Shown in pieces: positions 20,991-33,292 of a stretch of 64,000 nucleotides of DNA. Every line of letters starts with the position of its first letter. Positions within the stretch are counted from its first letter, which is position 1. The stretch is from Malachius bipustulatus (Eukaryota > Arthropoda > Insecta > Coleoptera > Melyridae). The notes under the pieces were generated by a model. That model was not told the DNA's origin, ran no database searches, and worked only from the letters and a program-made list of their open reading frames with translations. The position numbers were made by a program, and so were the translations under genes. Location: positions 12,842,268-12,906,267 of the forward strand of contig OU342639.1 in assembly GCA_910589415.1 (NCBI GenBank), read 5' to 3'.

Positions 20991-23660
20991 TCAATCACAC
21001 GGGTAGAAAACTCATGAATATAAGAAAGATTAAAAAATGACAGTCTGTTCTTTAGGAAAACATGAAAGAGTTATCATAACCGCCATTTTGTCATAACCGA
21101 TGTTATTGCAGAAGGATCTTGATTTAGATGTGAACCTTCTCCAATTATCTTCTATACTCGAGATAGAGTCACGAATTTATTTAAGAAAATATTCCGATCT
21201 GTAACCAATCTTCTGCAAAATTTTTCTACTCGCGGCAGAAACGACAAATAATCTTCTTTTAGGTAAAATTTTATTCGATGCGAAATATGAAAAAGATATA
21301 AATATTCTTCTCCAATCTTTTGCACTTCTTATCTTCTCTGTACGAGGCATCACACTGTTACCAAGAGAACCAAGCTAATAACAGCAACGAAAATACTCGA
21401 GAAGATCCAGACGCTCGCATGTCTTTACATCACATGAGCAATGAGAACTTGTCCAACTGCGGTGTTGGAATTAATTTTGGATCTTATACCACTACATTTG
21501 GCGATTATAAAATACGGATTCCAAGCAGTAGTTTTTTGTATAGTGTTACTGCTTACTCCTAGAAATTCAGCTTCTTCCTTCCATTCTTAATCACCTCCGC
21601 TTAAGTACAAAAGTATTGTTTTTGTAGGGTTGATATTTTAGTCCTACTTCCTGGCACCATTTGAGGGTTTTCAATCAAAAAAGATTAAAGAGGGAAAGTT
21701 AACTTGCCAGATTACCTAATTGAAATTCTCAATAAAATTTATAGTGATAAATGAGCGATAGTATATCGGATCATTACAGAAAGCTAGGACTTGATTGTAT
21801 TGTGGAAAGATCGTAAAAGTTTTAAAATTTTATTCCACGTATCTAGTTGGTGGGTTTGCTTTAAAAGCATTAACTCATTATATTTGAGCTTTGAGAAAAT
21901 TAATTTCCGACGACCATTGTAATTAATTTAGCAGTTTCCATATTCATGAACAGCACAAATGAATAGAAACCTTGAATAGAGCAGATAAATTCAGATAAGA
22001 ATGGTCCTCTACAAAGTAGGACGTACTGACGAGGATTTTTACACGGTAGTAGATTAAAAGGCGGTCCCGGGTGCATGTCGAGGGTTAATTAAAACAATTC
22101 ACGGCTAAAAATGAAGTTATTCTTTATTTCTCAACGGCAGGTAGGTAGGTACCGAATTACACGATAGGATTTATCGGTTTAGTCGTTTATTAAACCATGT
22201 GGTTAATTACGACGAAAATTTCTTGCTGAATTTAAGTAGAGAAAAAAATTCAACGTTCAGAATTCAGTGCATTGATTGTCTTTGTGATGTTGAAATGTCT
22301 GATACTCCGGTTATAGATGTTAGGCCATAGGGTATAATGGCGATCGATTATAGCTGGTATTAATGATTAAAATAATTGGCTTAGGTATTAATCTAAGCGG
22401 TAAATTGGCGTCCCCTCAGGTTGATCGCTGTTTCTAAGGGTTCTCCATATCCACACTCTGAGCCCTGCAAATTAAACAGGCTTCACTTAAACCCCGGTTA
22501 TACCACGCTTATTTCGATTCGACTGTAATATACAATATTATTACCTACACCTCGACAATTCCATTTCTGGAATCATTGGCACTGGAACTGGATGTGTCTG
22601 TTTCGTTTTGGCTTTTCGAAAGAGTTTAGGTATAGTCGAGTTGAGAATACATTATGTAAAGATTTTCAGCGATACATTTGTATTCTTTTGATTACATAGG
22701 TAAAGGTGTATGAAAGAAATATTTTCCGCAGGCTCGTAGCAGTTAAAAGTAATGCCTTTTCACACCTTTTGCCTACTTCACATATAAATAATTCAAATCC
22801 CGGGCACATAGAGGTGGATTTCTGGTGAATTTTTTCCAACTTTCCTTCGGTGTTTCTAGAGAGAGAGGAGTCTCGTAGTCGTCGACCATACTTTCTAAAA
22901 GAGTCTTCAGATTCGCTAGAATGTTTGAAATGTCTATTGAAATTGCAGACTACAACATAAAGAAAATTGTTTAACATTGTGACGTTTATTGACCCATCCC
23001 TTATTCTGAGAACTCTATAAAAGGGAAAGCCAATATAGCCGGAGAAAAATAAGCTTCACTGGATATACTCGTTTTTTATTTAATATATGTAGCGATGTGG
23101 AAATTCTAATGTACTTTTCAACTGGAAGTGGAAAAACACTGTTACATTTTAATATTAGTTTAGAAAAGGGTGAGTCCGATTTCCATTGACGTCTCGGATC
23201 CATATCTTATTTGAACAATTTCATTTCTCTTATTCAATTCTCTTTTTTGGGAAATCATGCAATGTCCCGCATTTTCTAAACTGGCACATATATTATTTAC
23301 TGCAAATTCAATCATGTGTTGATATTTTTTTACTTTATTTACAATGCGAAATATAAACCACCGTCTCTTATATGTATAATATGCATCATATTTTTATGAA
23401 TATATTTCCTTTGATATAGATACACCACAAAGCCATAAGCCATAATTATGTTTTCCTATGATATACCTACGTCAAAACATTCTTCTTTGTAGTTCAGTAT
23501 GCAGATTCCTTGCAGATAAATACCTCTCGTTTTCAAATCAATTGAATTTTACTCAAACTATAGCTTCTCCACTTTCAAACTACTTCTGTAAACCAGTAAT
23601 GAACCACTCATCCAGATTTAATCATGTCTGCAATCCATTTCTGCTTGGCATAATTTGACA
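20991..23660. other. No gene recognised
   Basis: This is one of the longer stretches free of obvious repeats. The longest frames are 80-103 codons with no recognisable motif. TAGG tetranucleotides occur near 22140. It may be unique chromosomal DNA. Confidence 0.4.
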
Positions 23661-23689
23661 GGTAATGTTCGATGGATTCGAATTCAACC

Positions 23690-24819
23690 AAATTAGTAGA
23701 GAGGGTCTAACTTTCGAACCGCCTTGGACTCGAGAATTTTTTTTTATTTTTTATTTCAGAAAGTTCATTTTTCCGTCATCAGACGGGAATTTTTTTATCT
23801 TTGATTTGAGCCCCAGCCCAGTAGACCTCGATCGGGCCATTATTAAGGTCACAGGGTCACCAAACGCGTTTGGTCCTGTAGAATGGCAAGGATTAGGGTT
23901 AACGGGTTCCGCTACCCGGCATTTTTTAGGGCTAAGTGTCCCCTTTCAAGATTTTCTCACCCCATGTCGCTATCTCAATTAGGGCCTGCACGCGGACGTG
24001 ATATGTAAACCAATTAATCTAGCGTGTGTGTCTGTGAGAGAAGAGAGAAAGGAGAGGGAGCGCTCGGCTTGGCCCCCGGCTCTCGCTGCTCCGCGGCTGA
24101 TGATGACGAAAAATTTTTACCCCCATCCCCTTCTTTCATGGCAAAAAACCAGTTTTAAGAAAAAAAAAGGGGGGGAGGGAAATCGGTTTTTCTGCGGGCA
24201 TCTTGCCAATATTGGCGGAATTGAAAAAAAAATACCATTTTAAAGTAGGCATTCCAAAGTGTCATCTCCCATTGGTTGGGCCCAAGGCCCCAATATTAGC
24301 GAAAGTTATAGCAATTTGAATTTTAATTATGATTTCCCCTCCCCCTCCCCCCCTAATCGAGATAGCGACTTCAAAATTTCAGGCATCATTGAGGACACTG
24401 CTGTCTGTGGATGAAAAAAAAAAATTAAGTCCCTAAGTCGATTTTTTCCATGCAAAACACGCGAACACGGACGGCGGTGTATTCGCACCGCGGCGGAACC
24501 CTGAAGAAAGGGCCTTAAAATTGAAAATGCGATATCTCGAGAACCGTTTGACCGATTTGGACCAGTCAAAGTTCAAATTACGCGTCTTCGAGAGCTTTTC
24601 ATTTTTCGACAATGCTCAGAGTTGAATTAAGCGAGTTATGTGCAAAAAACATATTGCCGATGTTTTCGCATGCACATTTCTCCGCCAGGGCGTCGATTAA
24701 ATTTTTGAAAATGCCACCAAATGAAGAGGGGGTCCAACTTTATAAAAAAAAATCAAAAAAATTCTCGAGTCCAAGGCGGATGGAGCCTTTTTTTTTTGAC
24801 AGACCCTCTCCACTAAATT
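23690..24819. mobile_element. Inverted-repeat element of about 1.13 kb
   Basis: The left end has AAATTAGTAGAGAGGGTCT then CGCCTTGGACTCGAGAATTT, and the right end has the inverse, AAATTCTCGAGTCCAAGGCG followed by AGACCCTCTCCACTAAATT. A second inner pair is CGCTATCTCAATTAGGG near 23970 against CCCCCTAATCGAGATAGCG near 24353. The element is GC-richer than its surroundings, with no coding domain. Confidence 0.65.
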
Positions 24820-25430
24820 CGTTGCTTCGTTGATTATATTTCGGAATAAGATGAACTTCTGATTCTATAAATTGGTGACTAATAAAGTTTAAATGTTATC
24901 GTTCAGGTGTGTTTTAAATCCCTTCACATTTTCTTGTTATCGTGTTTCATTAACATTTATAGTCCCATTTGCTTACACCAATAAAATATTCATTTATTTA
25001 CTTGAATTGTCATGCAATTACTGATGTACACTATTTAGATATGACCAGTTGGGTAAATACTCGATCGGTGATTTGATAAGAAAACAAGTAAATACCCGGT
25101 ACCCAAAATAATTTTAAACGTCCAAAAAATAGGTATAACGGGTATTTTTTCTGAATGGTTAAATACCCATTCATCTTAAAAATACCCGAGTAAATACCAC
25201 ATCAATTTGTTGAATTTGATTGAGGGTTACTGTTTCTATGTAAGTGTCTATTGTATAAATTTGATGTAGAATACAGCCCCTTGATGCTTTGTTTTTTTGT
25301 GTGTCGTACCTAATTATTTGTTCAATTAGGCAAAGTTCATGAGGTAAAATTTCACCACCCTTGTAGTTATGGTGACTGGTTGCCAGATTTCATTTTCCGG
25401 TGATACTGATACGTAAGCTCCTGAGCTTGC
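24820..25430. other. No gene; imperfect GGGTAAATACCC repeats
   Basis: Between about 25040 and 25215 variants of GGTAAATACCC/GGGTATTT recur on both strands, similar to 33200-33290. This could be the remains of an hAT-like element terminus, but no complete ends are visible. Confidence 0.3.
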
Positions 25431-25464
25431 TGGCGCCCAACGTGGGGCCCCACGTTGGGCGCCA
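25431..25464. repeat. Perfect 34-bp palindrome made of two head-to-head tRNA-Lys-type primer-binding sites
   Basis: Each half begins TGGCGCCCAACGTGGGG on its own strand and the two halves meet without a spacer. TGGCGCCCAACGTGGGGC is the complement of the 3' end of a tRNA-Lys acceptor arm and is a common primer-binding site in insect Gypsy-type LTR elements. The minus-strand copy sits 4 bp after the end of the LTR at 25469-26750, the expected place. Confidence 0.8.
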
Positions 25465-25468
25465 ATTA

Positions 25469-26750
25469 TGTAACGTTTACTTGAGAGATTTAATAGTTAA
25501 CTATTATTAATTTAAATAAAAAATTAAATCATGAGTTTCCACCAGGGTCGTGGGCAAGTTACAGTGGGGAAAGGATATCAAGCAACCTGAGATCAACAAA
25601 AAAAATAGTTTAATAACAAAATATGGAAATAAATTTTACAAGGAAAAATTCATCCGATACACAGAAATAAATTATGAAATAAGAACAATAAAAAAAAACG
25701 CTGCCAATTACATTATAAGTATTGCTTCTGGTTTACACTACTTAAATTGAGTTATTAATTACATTAACGCAAGAGACATTAATAATTGAAATGCTAATTA
25801 AGGTGAAGAGGAAATAATGTTGAAAATGACGATCGAAACTATTGTTTGTAAGTTAGGTAGGTATGGTCCACTTATCTTGAGAATCCGATTTGGTTTGATT
25901 TGGTTCGGTAACGGAGTTCCAGTAGGTATAACAAAGGAGATCAGAAATTTATGTCCTCGGTTTCAGAGGGAGTCTTCAAATCTTTCAAAAAAACTTCTGA
26001 GTGGAGCGTATAGATATCAGCATGAATTTGATCGAATTTCAGGCTCCTAGGGATCCGCTGTGGAAATTCAGGTGAATTAAACGGTGGTCTAATTATATAG
26101 AAAAACTCGCGATATCTGCCAAGATGATGTGTAGAATGTGATCAAAAAAAAACGTACTGACTTAATTTCTGAAACTATATCTCTTGACCGAAAAGCAAAA
26201 CCAACATGCAATAAGCAGTTTGTTTAAAGAGAAAATTTAATAAATTTGAGTAAAATTTTGATAGTTTAAAACAAAGCGCCATCTTGAGCAGATATCGTCT
26301 TCATTACATTAACACCAGCACTCATAGGCTGAAATACTTGAGGCAAAGTTTTTATATTATGAATAATCATACGGGTTAAAAAATATAGATTAACAATAAT
26401 AATTAATGAATTATGGAAACTTACCGGTTAAACCGCACATATTGAAATAATTTAAGAAAAAATTAGCAAAATTACGGGAAACCAAAAATATAATTCGGCC
26501 GTCAGGCTTCTCGATGGTAGTAGGTATATCGCGATGCCGACGTCGGACCTGACCAGATAACGTTCCCTTTCCCGATAGCATTTTTGCTTCGATCGCGGAG
26601 AACGACATCGATTTATAAAATTAATAATAACGTACCTACCTACGGGACGAAAGGCGGTGAATTTAAATTTCTAAGAAATGAAATAAAGAGCCAACTACTA
26701 TGGTATAAAAACTAATAACAATTGTAACGGTTCTAAAATAGAACGTTACA
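25469..26750 (-). mobile_element. Candidate LTR (1282 bp) joined to a primer-binding site
   Basis: The segment begins TGTAACGTT and ends AACGTTACA, a 9-bp terminal inverted repeat with TG/CA ends. In the minus orientation its end is followed by TAAT and then a tRNA-Lys-type primer-binding site, as in a 5' LTR. The internal region of the retrotransposon is missing beyond that site, and no second LTR is in the window. A small inverted-repeat insertion seems to lie inside (CGATATCTGCCAAGATG near 26110, CATCTTGAGCAGATATCG near 26280). No gag or pol ORF is visible. The call rests on the ends and the primer-binding site only. Confidence 0.6.
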
Positions 26751-27492
26751 AATTTCTGGCATTCCCATTATTCCATAGGTTTTAGTTATGTGCCACTGCG
26801 GAATCGTACTTGTATTGCAGTCAGATTTCATTTCCTCTGTTTGATACGAGGTTTGATGGTATCAGTGGTTCAGCGCAAAGTTTTTGGTAAACTTTTTTGG
26901 TTTTTTAACGAATAAAATTATTGAAAATATTATTGCATTCAAGATTGGAAAACCAATAGACAAAATATGAGATTGTATCAGTGCATAGAAAGATAAATCT
27001 GAAGAATGCAAATATATTGTAAAACTCATTTCAAATTTGCTAATGTCAGTAAAATGACAACTAAATATAATATTCATCAAGACAAGTTCCTAAAAAATCT
27101 TCCTCTATAACATTCAATTCCACCCCGAGCAAATTTCGGGGAGGTAAGGAACGCTAGTTGGCAGCCAACTAGCTCAAAAAAGGATAGTATATTCTTCCAC
27201 GAGCGAAGAATGATAGCTATTATCCACGAGAACCAGGCGAGTGTTGGAACATTTGATTGGATAATAGCTATTCTTCGCGAGATGAAGACACTATTTTCTC
27301 TTCGACCTTTTGAGAAAATCGTTGAAAAAAAAAATAAATAAAAAATTTCAATAGATTTATTTTCTTGATATTGGCGTTGTCATCTTTCACTAAATTCCCA
27401 GACATTTCAATTATCAATGGAGGATATTCTGGAATGCAGAGCAACTCCGAGGTCATTTCTTATCACACCACCACCCAGTCACTTTATAGGTA
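26751..27492. other. No gene; small stem-loops
   Basis: A 21-bp perfect palindrome GCTAGTTGGCAGCCAACTAGC... lies at 27153-27173 (one central base). Just downstream, 27193-27225 and 27258-27289 are inverted copies (GAAGAATGATAGCTATTATCC against GGATAATAGCTATTCTTC) able to fold with a 32-bp loop. No coding sequence is recognisable. Confidence 0.5.
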
Positions 27493-28965
27493 CAGGGTCA
27501 ACCTTTGGGAGCTGATACCATTTATACATATAGGATTTATATTTATACATATTCGAATTTTACAATAAAAAAAAATCTTTTTTTCAAATAGGATTATTTG
27601 AAAAATGAAAAAATATATATTATTCCCTTATCATGCACATCGATTTTGTTTAGTTTTATTTTTGCCAATCTAATGAAATAAAAAAATATACAGGGTGCTA
27701 TTTGAAAAAATAATTTTTTTTTAAATTGTAAAATTCGACATTTCAAAAATTATTTTTAATCACTTTTTGCGCGTTTCTTCTGATTTCTCGAATTTTGTTT
27801 GATAACTTGTTAATTTTTTAGTGAGCTAAAATTTATTTCATCAATTTATGTTATACAGTTTCGTAGATAACACGGTTTTAGTGAGACCCTGAAAGTGTCA
27901 AAAAATTCATAAAAATCTAAATAACTCAAAAACAATTGAAGATCGATACTATGTTGTTGTACTAAAGTCACTTAGTTTTTGATGAAGAACATGAATCCAT
28001 AAAAAAACCGCACCATGTCATTTAAAATAACGAAGTTCGTGTCCACTTCCGGTATAATAACCGGAAGCGGTGTTGTGCTGAAAATATTTTTAAAATGTTG
28101 AGTTTTTCCTAAAACACAGATACACAAAAAAGAAACTGTCAAACTGACAGTTTAGCCTATATAAATGGGCGATACCGAATTGGGCGAAGGATTTTGTTAT
28201 TCACTAATCCCAGGGGTCAATTGGGCGACAAACGAGAAACTAGGGGATTATAAGAGATAACTGAACAGACAAGAAATACATGTGCGGCCTTGCCCATATA
28301 TATAGCAGTGTTGCCAGATTTATTTAGTGGTGCTTTTAGTAGATCGTATAGGCATACCTACCTAATCAATTTATTATTAATAATTGAAGTCGAGTAGGCA
28401 GTAGGTACGTACCTACCTATGGCTATGTTACACTTTAGCGTCATCGGTAAGTCAGTTCTTCGGTCAGGTGAAAATTTTCTTTTTTAAAAACCTACCCTGA
28501 CCAAAGACCTGGCTTACCGGAGAGTTTTAGTGCGGAAAAAAAATAATAAATACCACTATAATTAATAATTATGTGTATCGCCATAGGTATTCATTATATG
28601 TATATTACTTTTCTATTGATGTTTCATGTTTCTGCTGTAGGTATAGTATAAAATAATAATTGTAAATGCACTAAGGGCTTGATGAAGTATTTTAGATAGA
28701 ACTTAAAAAAATAATGCATCAAGTATTAATATTATTTATTTATTTTTTTCAATTTTATTTAATGTAGAAAATCGGAATTTCTGTAAAATCTGGCAACGTA
28801 GCCATACAAGAGCATGCAAATAACTCAACGGTATTTAGAAATTCCTTTGCCCAATTGAGCTCCCGGATTATAAGGACCCCCATCGTGACGAAGGGTCACT
28901 CAGGTAATTTCGCCCAATTGAGGAACGTCGATATAAATGGTATCAGCTCCCAAAGGTTGACCCTG
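27493..28965. mobile_element. TA-flanked element of 1.47 kb with about 35-bp inverted ends
   Basis: The left end CAGGGTCAACCTTTGGGAGC, continuing TGATACCATTTATA, is repeated in inverse at the right end. TA flanks both sides (27491-27492, 28966-28967). The interior contains a nested CAGGGTG-type terminus near 27691, GGGCGATACCGAATTGGGCGAA-like text in inverse near both ends of the right half, and the hairpin at 28444-28519. No transposase is present. Confidence 0.7.
28444..28519. other. Compact hairpin with precursor-like geometry
   Basis: GGTAAGTCAGTTCTTCGGTC (starting 28446) pairs with GACCAAAGACCTGGCTTACC (ending about 28518) with three mismatches or wobbles in 23 positions, and a loop of about 27 bases. 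It is strand-symmetric, so the orientation is unknown. It could be a small-RNA precursor or simply a decayed nested inverted repeat. Confidence 0.4.
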
Positions 28966-30380
28966 TATATTGTTTAATATTTTCATGAACAGATATTATC
29001 TGACCTGGATATTATGATCTGTCTGCTGTCTGGTCAGGTCAGGTCAGGTCAGGTGCGCTGGCGACTGGCGTTGATTGAAGCGCATAAGTATACTGCGTGC
29101 ATCTAATTATTGATTTTCAGCATTATTCACAATAATTAACATACCTATATTTATACAGGCACAATAATGTAAGCTAAGAGCGTTTTAATAGTTAGTCAGG
29201 CGATAGGTGGCCGTGGCGTTATCTTAACATGTTGACGTCACTCAGTTAAATTCCGAATTTAGTTTCTCAAAATACCAAGCAGTGATTGGCTTAAATAGAA
29301 CATCCTCATCGCAAGCGGTGAGAATATGAACATTCCCTCATCGCACGGGGAATGTACGTCATTAGTTAACTGAAATTGGCAGTATAAAAAACGTATTACT
29401 ACGAATGGTCGAAGAGAAATATACTTACTGTTTCGGCAATACACACAAAGGAACATCACAGGTCGAAGAAAATTCACAGGCAAACAGTTTTTATTAAAAA
29501 TTAGAATAGGTAAGTTAATTTACATAATAAATATTACGTAATAAATATAACAGATAATAAAAATATTCAAATATCATGAAATATAATAATTAAATAGAAT
29601 AATTTTAAATATCACAAAAAAATGAAATAACAGAAATCTGCCCGTTAGCCTAATGAGTCTTTATAATATTGGCTGTTAGGGTACCTGTACTTATTATAAT
29701 AGATGGTAAAAATGCAAATGGTATCACAGGTAGGTATAATAATGAAGTGTTAAATTTCCAGAAACGATTTAACAATTAAAAATGGGAATAAAATAGTTAT
29801 ACACAAAAAAAAAACGAACATTGAAACTCACACGATGACATGTGAGGGCGATACTAACAATTATCATAATGTTTTATTAAATGAAGGAAAAAATACAGAA
29901 CTTTTGCAGATTTAAAAGTTATTAAAATAGTGAGACACGAAAGCTATGGAAGTGAAATAAAAATTATAATAAGTAATGAAGTGAATAATCAGCAATTAAA
30001 GTCATCAGGTGAAGGGTTGCACTACTCAACTTAGCGAAACAGGTGATTATGTTCCCTGTTCCCTGATGAACCATCATGGTGTTGGTGCGCTGGTCCTGGT
30101 GCATGGCACAGCCTTGCACGGCGCTGGTGGCACTAGTACTGGTCACTGGTCTCAATGGTGCTGGTACTGGTGTTAGTGATGCTGGTACTGGTCCTTCATG
30201 TGCCTTTGGAGGACAAGGCATCCATGGAAAAAGGGGCGAACTCTTCGCCTGAGTGATTGGAGTGCTTTAACATTGTTAATTAAACTAGGTAATTTTATTT
30301 ATTGATTAACAGTAGAACAGGTGGTTTGTTCTTGAGTTTAGTAGGAATTCATTCACCGACTGCTGCGCTCTCTGTCTCTA
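28966..30380. other. No gene; simple repeats
   Basis: There are four to five GGTCA units at 29032-29054. A 50-bp element arm lies at 29631-29680. A degenerate GGTGCTGGTACTGGT minisatellite spans about 30075-30196. No convincing ORF was found. Confidence 0.5.
29631..29680 (+). repeat. Arm of a CAGAAATCTGCCCGTTAG element
   Basis: The 50-bp arm CAGAAATCTGCCCGTTAGCC followed by TAATGAG, TTTATAATATTGGCTGT matches the inverted arms at 58805-58856 and 58983-59032. Only one arm is present here. Confidence 0.65.
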
Positions 30381-30517
30381 TTAGTGTATTTTTTAATAAA
30401 AAAATACACTATTGAGGACGACATCACTTTTCGAAAATCACCCAAACTCATCAAATGTCCACCGATCATGACCCCCAGATCACGAAAAAGTGGTTTTCCA
30501 AAATTCACCTGCCCACG

Positions 30518-30519
<2 letters not shown>

Positions 30520-30567
<48 letters not shown>

Positions 30568-30597
30568 TTATATATATATTTATATATATATATATTT
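30520..30597. repeat. TA microsatellite with TTTA interruptions
   Basis: About 78 bp of alternating TA with regular TTTATA interruptions. It lies at the left edge of the tandem element at 30630-31920. Confidence 0.9.
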
Positions 30598-30629
30598 CTC
30601 CAAAATCGCGAAATTTCGATTTTCAAAAC

Positions 30630-31920
30630 GCTCCTGTAGCTTTATCTTTCAAGATTAGTGAATGAAATTTTGGATCCTTGTAAAGCTTTGGAACGACGTT
30701 AGATTTTCGTTGAAAAAAATTCCTAAAGTCGCGTTACTTCTACAGGGTGTCCTTTCAAAATTCCCCATATCCCGTTTTTGTCATCTCATTTCAGGTCGCA
30801 GTTTTCAATCTAGGGGACTGAAATTTTTGTGGGAGTAAGATATATATAAGAACTGGTCTGGTATTGTACTTGAGCAAAATCGGCCGAGCCGTTTCAAAAT
30901 GGCGGCCATTTGAATTTTTTGAAAAATTGCTTTTTTTTTAACCCCTGTATGAGTAAGATGGAAAAATAACTTTGAAACTAAATCAACATGATTGGAGGAA
31001 AATTAATTGAAATTTGATTTAATGTTATAAAATTTGCATTACTTTTATTAATAAGTCAGTGGCGTGGGTAGGAAAAGGGTAAAAATCGCTAAATTTCTCT
31101 AACAATTTATGAGCACATTTTTGAAGGAATTAAATTGAAATTTTCACAGTAGGCAACTATACTAATAGCCTCTAGCCCTTAAAAATTTCAAGAAGTAAAT
31201 AACAAAAATGGCGGAGTTATTTGATTTTTTTTTACATGATGTTTATTTCTCTAAAATTTTAAAAACGTTCCTGTAGCTTCACCTTTCAAGATTAATGAAC
31301 GAAATTTTTTACTCTTGTGAAACTTAGAGATGACGTTTGATTTTCGTAAAAATAATTTTCCTAAAGTTTTGTTACTTTTACAGGGTGTCCCTCCAAATTT
31401 CCAAAAAAAAACCGGTCATGAGGCACGGTTTCTGGTCGCAGTTTTCAATTTAGGGGGCTGAAATTTTTTTTGTAGTAATATAACTGCAAGTAGTCGGTTT
31501 TGAGTAAAATCGGAATAGCCGTTCCAAAATGGCTGCCTTTTAAATTTTAGGAAAAATTGATAGATTTTGAACCTCTAAATAAGCAAGTTAGAAACAAAAA
31601 CTTTTAAGCAAAATTAGCATTATTGGAAGAATAGTTATTGAAATTTGAGTTATTGCAATAAAATTTGCATTTTTTATTATTAAGCCAGTGGCATGGGTAG
31701 GAAAAGGGTAAAAAAGGCTAAATTTCTATAGCCGTTTATTCTATTTTTCTATTTTTGTACGAATCGAACTGAAATTTTTCCAATAGATAACTATACTAAT
31801 AACCCTTAACTCTGAAAATTTTCAAGAAGCAAATAAGAAAAATGGCGGAGATATTCGAATAATTTTTAAATTATGTTTATTCCTCTAAAATTTCAAATTT
31901 TCAGTTTTCAAAGCTCCCTT
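30630..31920 (+). repeat. Non-coding element duplicated in tandem (period about 640 bp)
   Basis: Landmarks recur in order: CTGTAGCTT with TTTCAAGATTA (30634, 31271), TTACTTCTACAGGGTGTCC and TTACTTTTACAGGGTGTCC (about 30735, 31373), GGTCGCAGTTTTCAAT (30795, 31434), AAAATGGC(G/T)GCC (about 30897, 31528), GTGGC(G/A)TGGGTAGGAAAAGGG (31060, 31690), and AAAATGGCGGAG (31206, 31838). A third partial unit starts near 31905. A related copy in the opposite orientation is at 43002-43575. There is no ORF. Confidence 0.75.
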
Positions 31921-32199
31921 TTCACTTTTTCAGTTCTATTGAAGGTAGTGTAAAAAATAGTATTTTTTAGGTAAAGTCAGCCAGTGGCGGGCAAAGGAAA
32001 AGGGGCAAAATTGTTCAGTTTTACCATTTATTTTGGTTTTGTTAAATTTAAAAATCCATTCTACGGCACGTTTTCAAACGAAGTGAAATGCAATTTTCAC
32101 AGTAAACCACTACGCTAATATGACCTGACTAGGGAAAATTTCAGAAAGCCAATTTAAAAAGCGGTCAAAATATTCATAAATTGGATCGCATAAAAATAC

Positions 32200-32799
32200 A
32201 CTATTTCTGCGATTGATGCGCAAGAAGGTTTTTTTAAAGCCGCTCTCCCTGCCAAGCTACCAAGAGCCGAAACCAATCGACCTGACGGACCCAAACGGCA
32301 GCACTGTCGCTGATCGGCGCAAATCGCAATCGACAGTGCTATACCGAGTGTTCGTCGAAAGTACTGTACTGTGCGTTCCAGAAATATTTTATAGATGAAA
32401 AGGGTAAACGAATGGAACGGCGATGAAAGAACCGTTAAACCTCAAGCAGTGTCACTAACTTAATTTTTGAATACAACCTTTCTAGATGAAAATTAAATTA
32501 GAATTTTATTATTAAATAAGAAAAAAAGTTTTCAACTCGCTTTCAACTTCAAATAAATACACAATTTTGATTTTAAGTTTATTTCTAGCAGCTTGGTTTA
32601 CTAAACAAAGTATGAAAAGAATTTTTTATTAATTATTTATTAATTTTTTTTATTTAAGATTAAGTGCCTCGACTTCTTGGGTCACTGGCACGGGTGGTAC
32701 AGTAATTTTACACGGTTGTTTGATGTACTATATACAGAAGTTACAGGTTATTTTAAATACAATTATAGAGATTTGTGGTTTGCAGGAATGACAAGAGTT
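32200..32799. other. No gene recognised
   Basis: A moderately GC-rich patch (32215-32400) has a 61-codon open frame on the plus strand without recognisable motifs and contains ATCGACAGTGCT-type inverted text. The rest is AT-rich. Confidence 0.35.
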
Positions 32800-33139
32800 T
32801 GGGTGACATTTTCTTGTTTGGTATCTAAGATCTTACTTATATTCTGATCTATGTTATGTGTTGTTCTTGCTTGATTGTATCGTGGGCATTTTAAAGGATG
32901 ATGTGTTTGACATTTATTGGTACTGCACAGGTTTCACATTGGGGGGTTTCTTTTTGGTCCAGTAGGTAATTACTGTTTGTGAGTTGGGTGTGTCCTATAC
33001 GTAGTCTTCTGATGAGTTTTCTTGTTATGTTCTTTAATTGTTTTTCTTCTATTGTTGGTTCGATGTCTCTTAATTTTGTTGTTTGTTGTTGCCAGTGTTG
33101 CTGCCATTTTTGTTTGCATATCTCTTTCCATTTATTCAC
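32800..33139 (-). pseudogene. C-terminal piece of an RNase H-type LINE ORF
   Basis: The minus-strand frame 33139-32891 reads WKEICKQKWQQHWQQ, then LIRRLRIGHTQLTNSNYLL, then PQCETCAVPINVKHIIL. The R-x-G-H-T and C-x2-C-x4-H arrangement is the standard end of RNase H and the following zinc knuckle in I/Jockey-type LINEs. A stop replaces the usual ECP, and in the next frame the text continues CPRYNQARTTHNIDQNISK. Both ends are truncated. It is distinct in sequence from the family at 13548-13977. Confidence 0.75.
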
Positions 33140-33292
33140 TCCAATCCTAAAAAAAAACTATTCCACAAAAATCCCCTTGTAGGTACAACAAATTTACGAG
33201 GTACTGAATTTACCCAAAATTTTTTAAACTTTTGGGTAAATACCCAAGGAATTCACCCAAAATTTTATTTACCTGTTTAATTTACATCACTG
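33140..33292 (-). repeat. Possible hAT-like terminus
   Basis: On the minus strand the sequence begins CAGTGATGTAAATTAAACAG (33292 inward) and continues with repeated GGGTAAATTC/GGGTATTTACCC text. CAGTGATG is a frequent start of hAT ends. No opposite end or 8-bp duplication was found. Confidence 0.35.

Noticed and set aside
23998..24243. Arg/Glu-rich 81-codon ORF
   Set aside because: It is a purine-rich low-complexity stretch inside an inverted-repeat element.
30384..30665. Open frames of 67 and 93 codons rich in Ile-Tyr
   Set aside because: They are translations of the TA microsatellite at 30520-30597.
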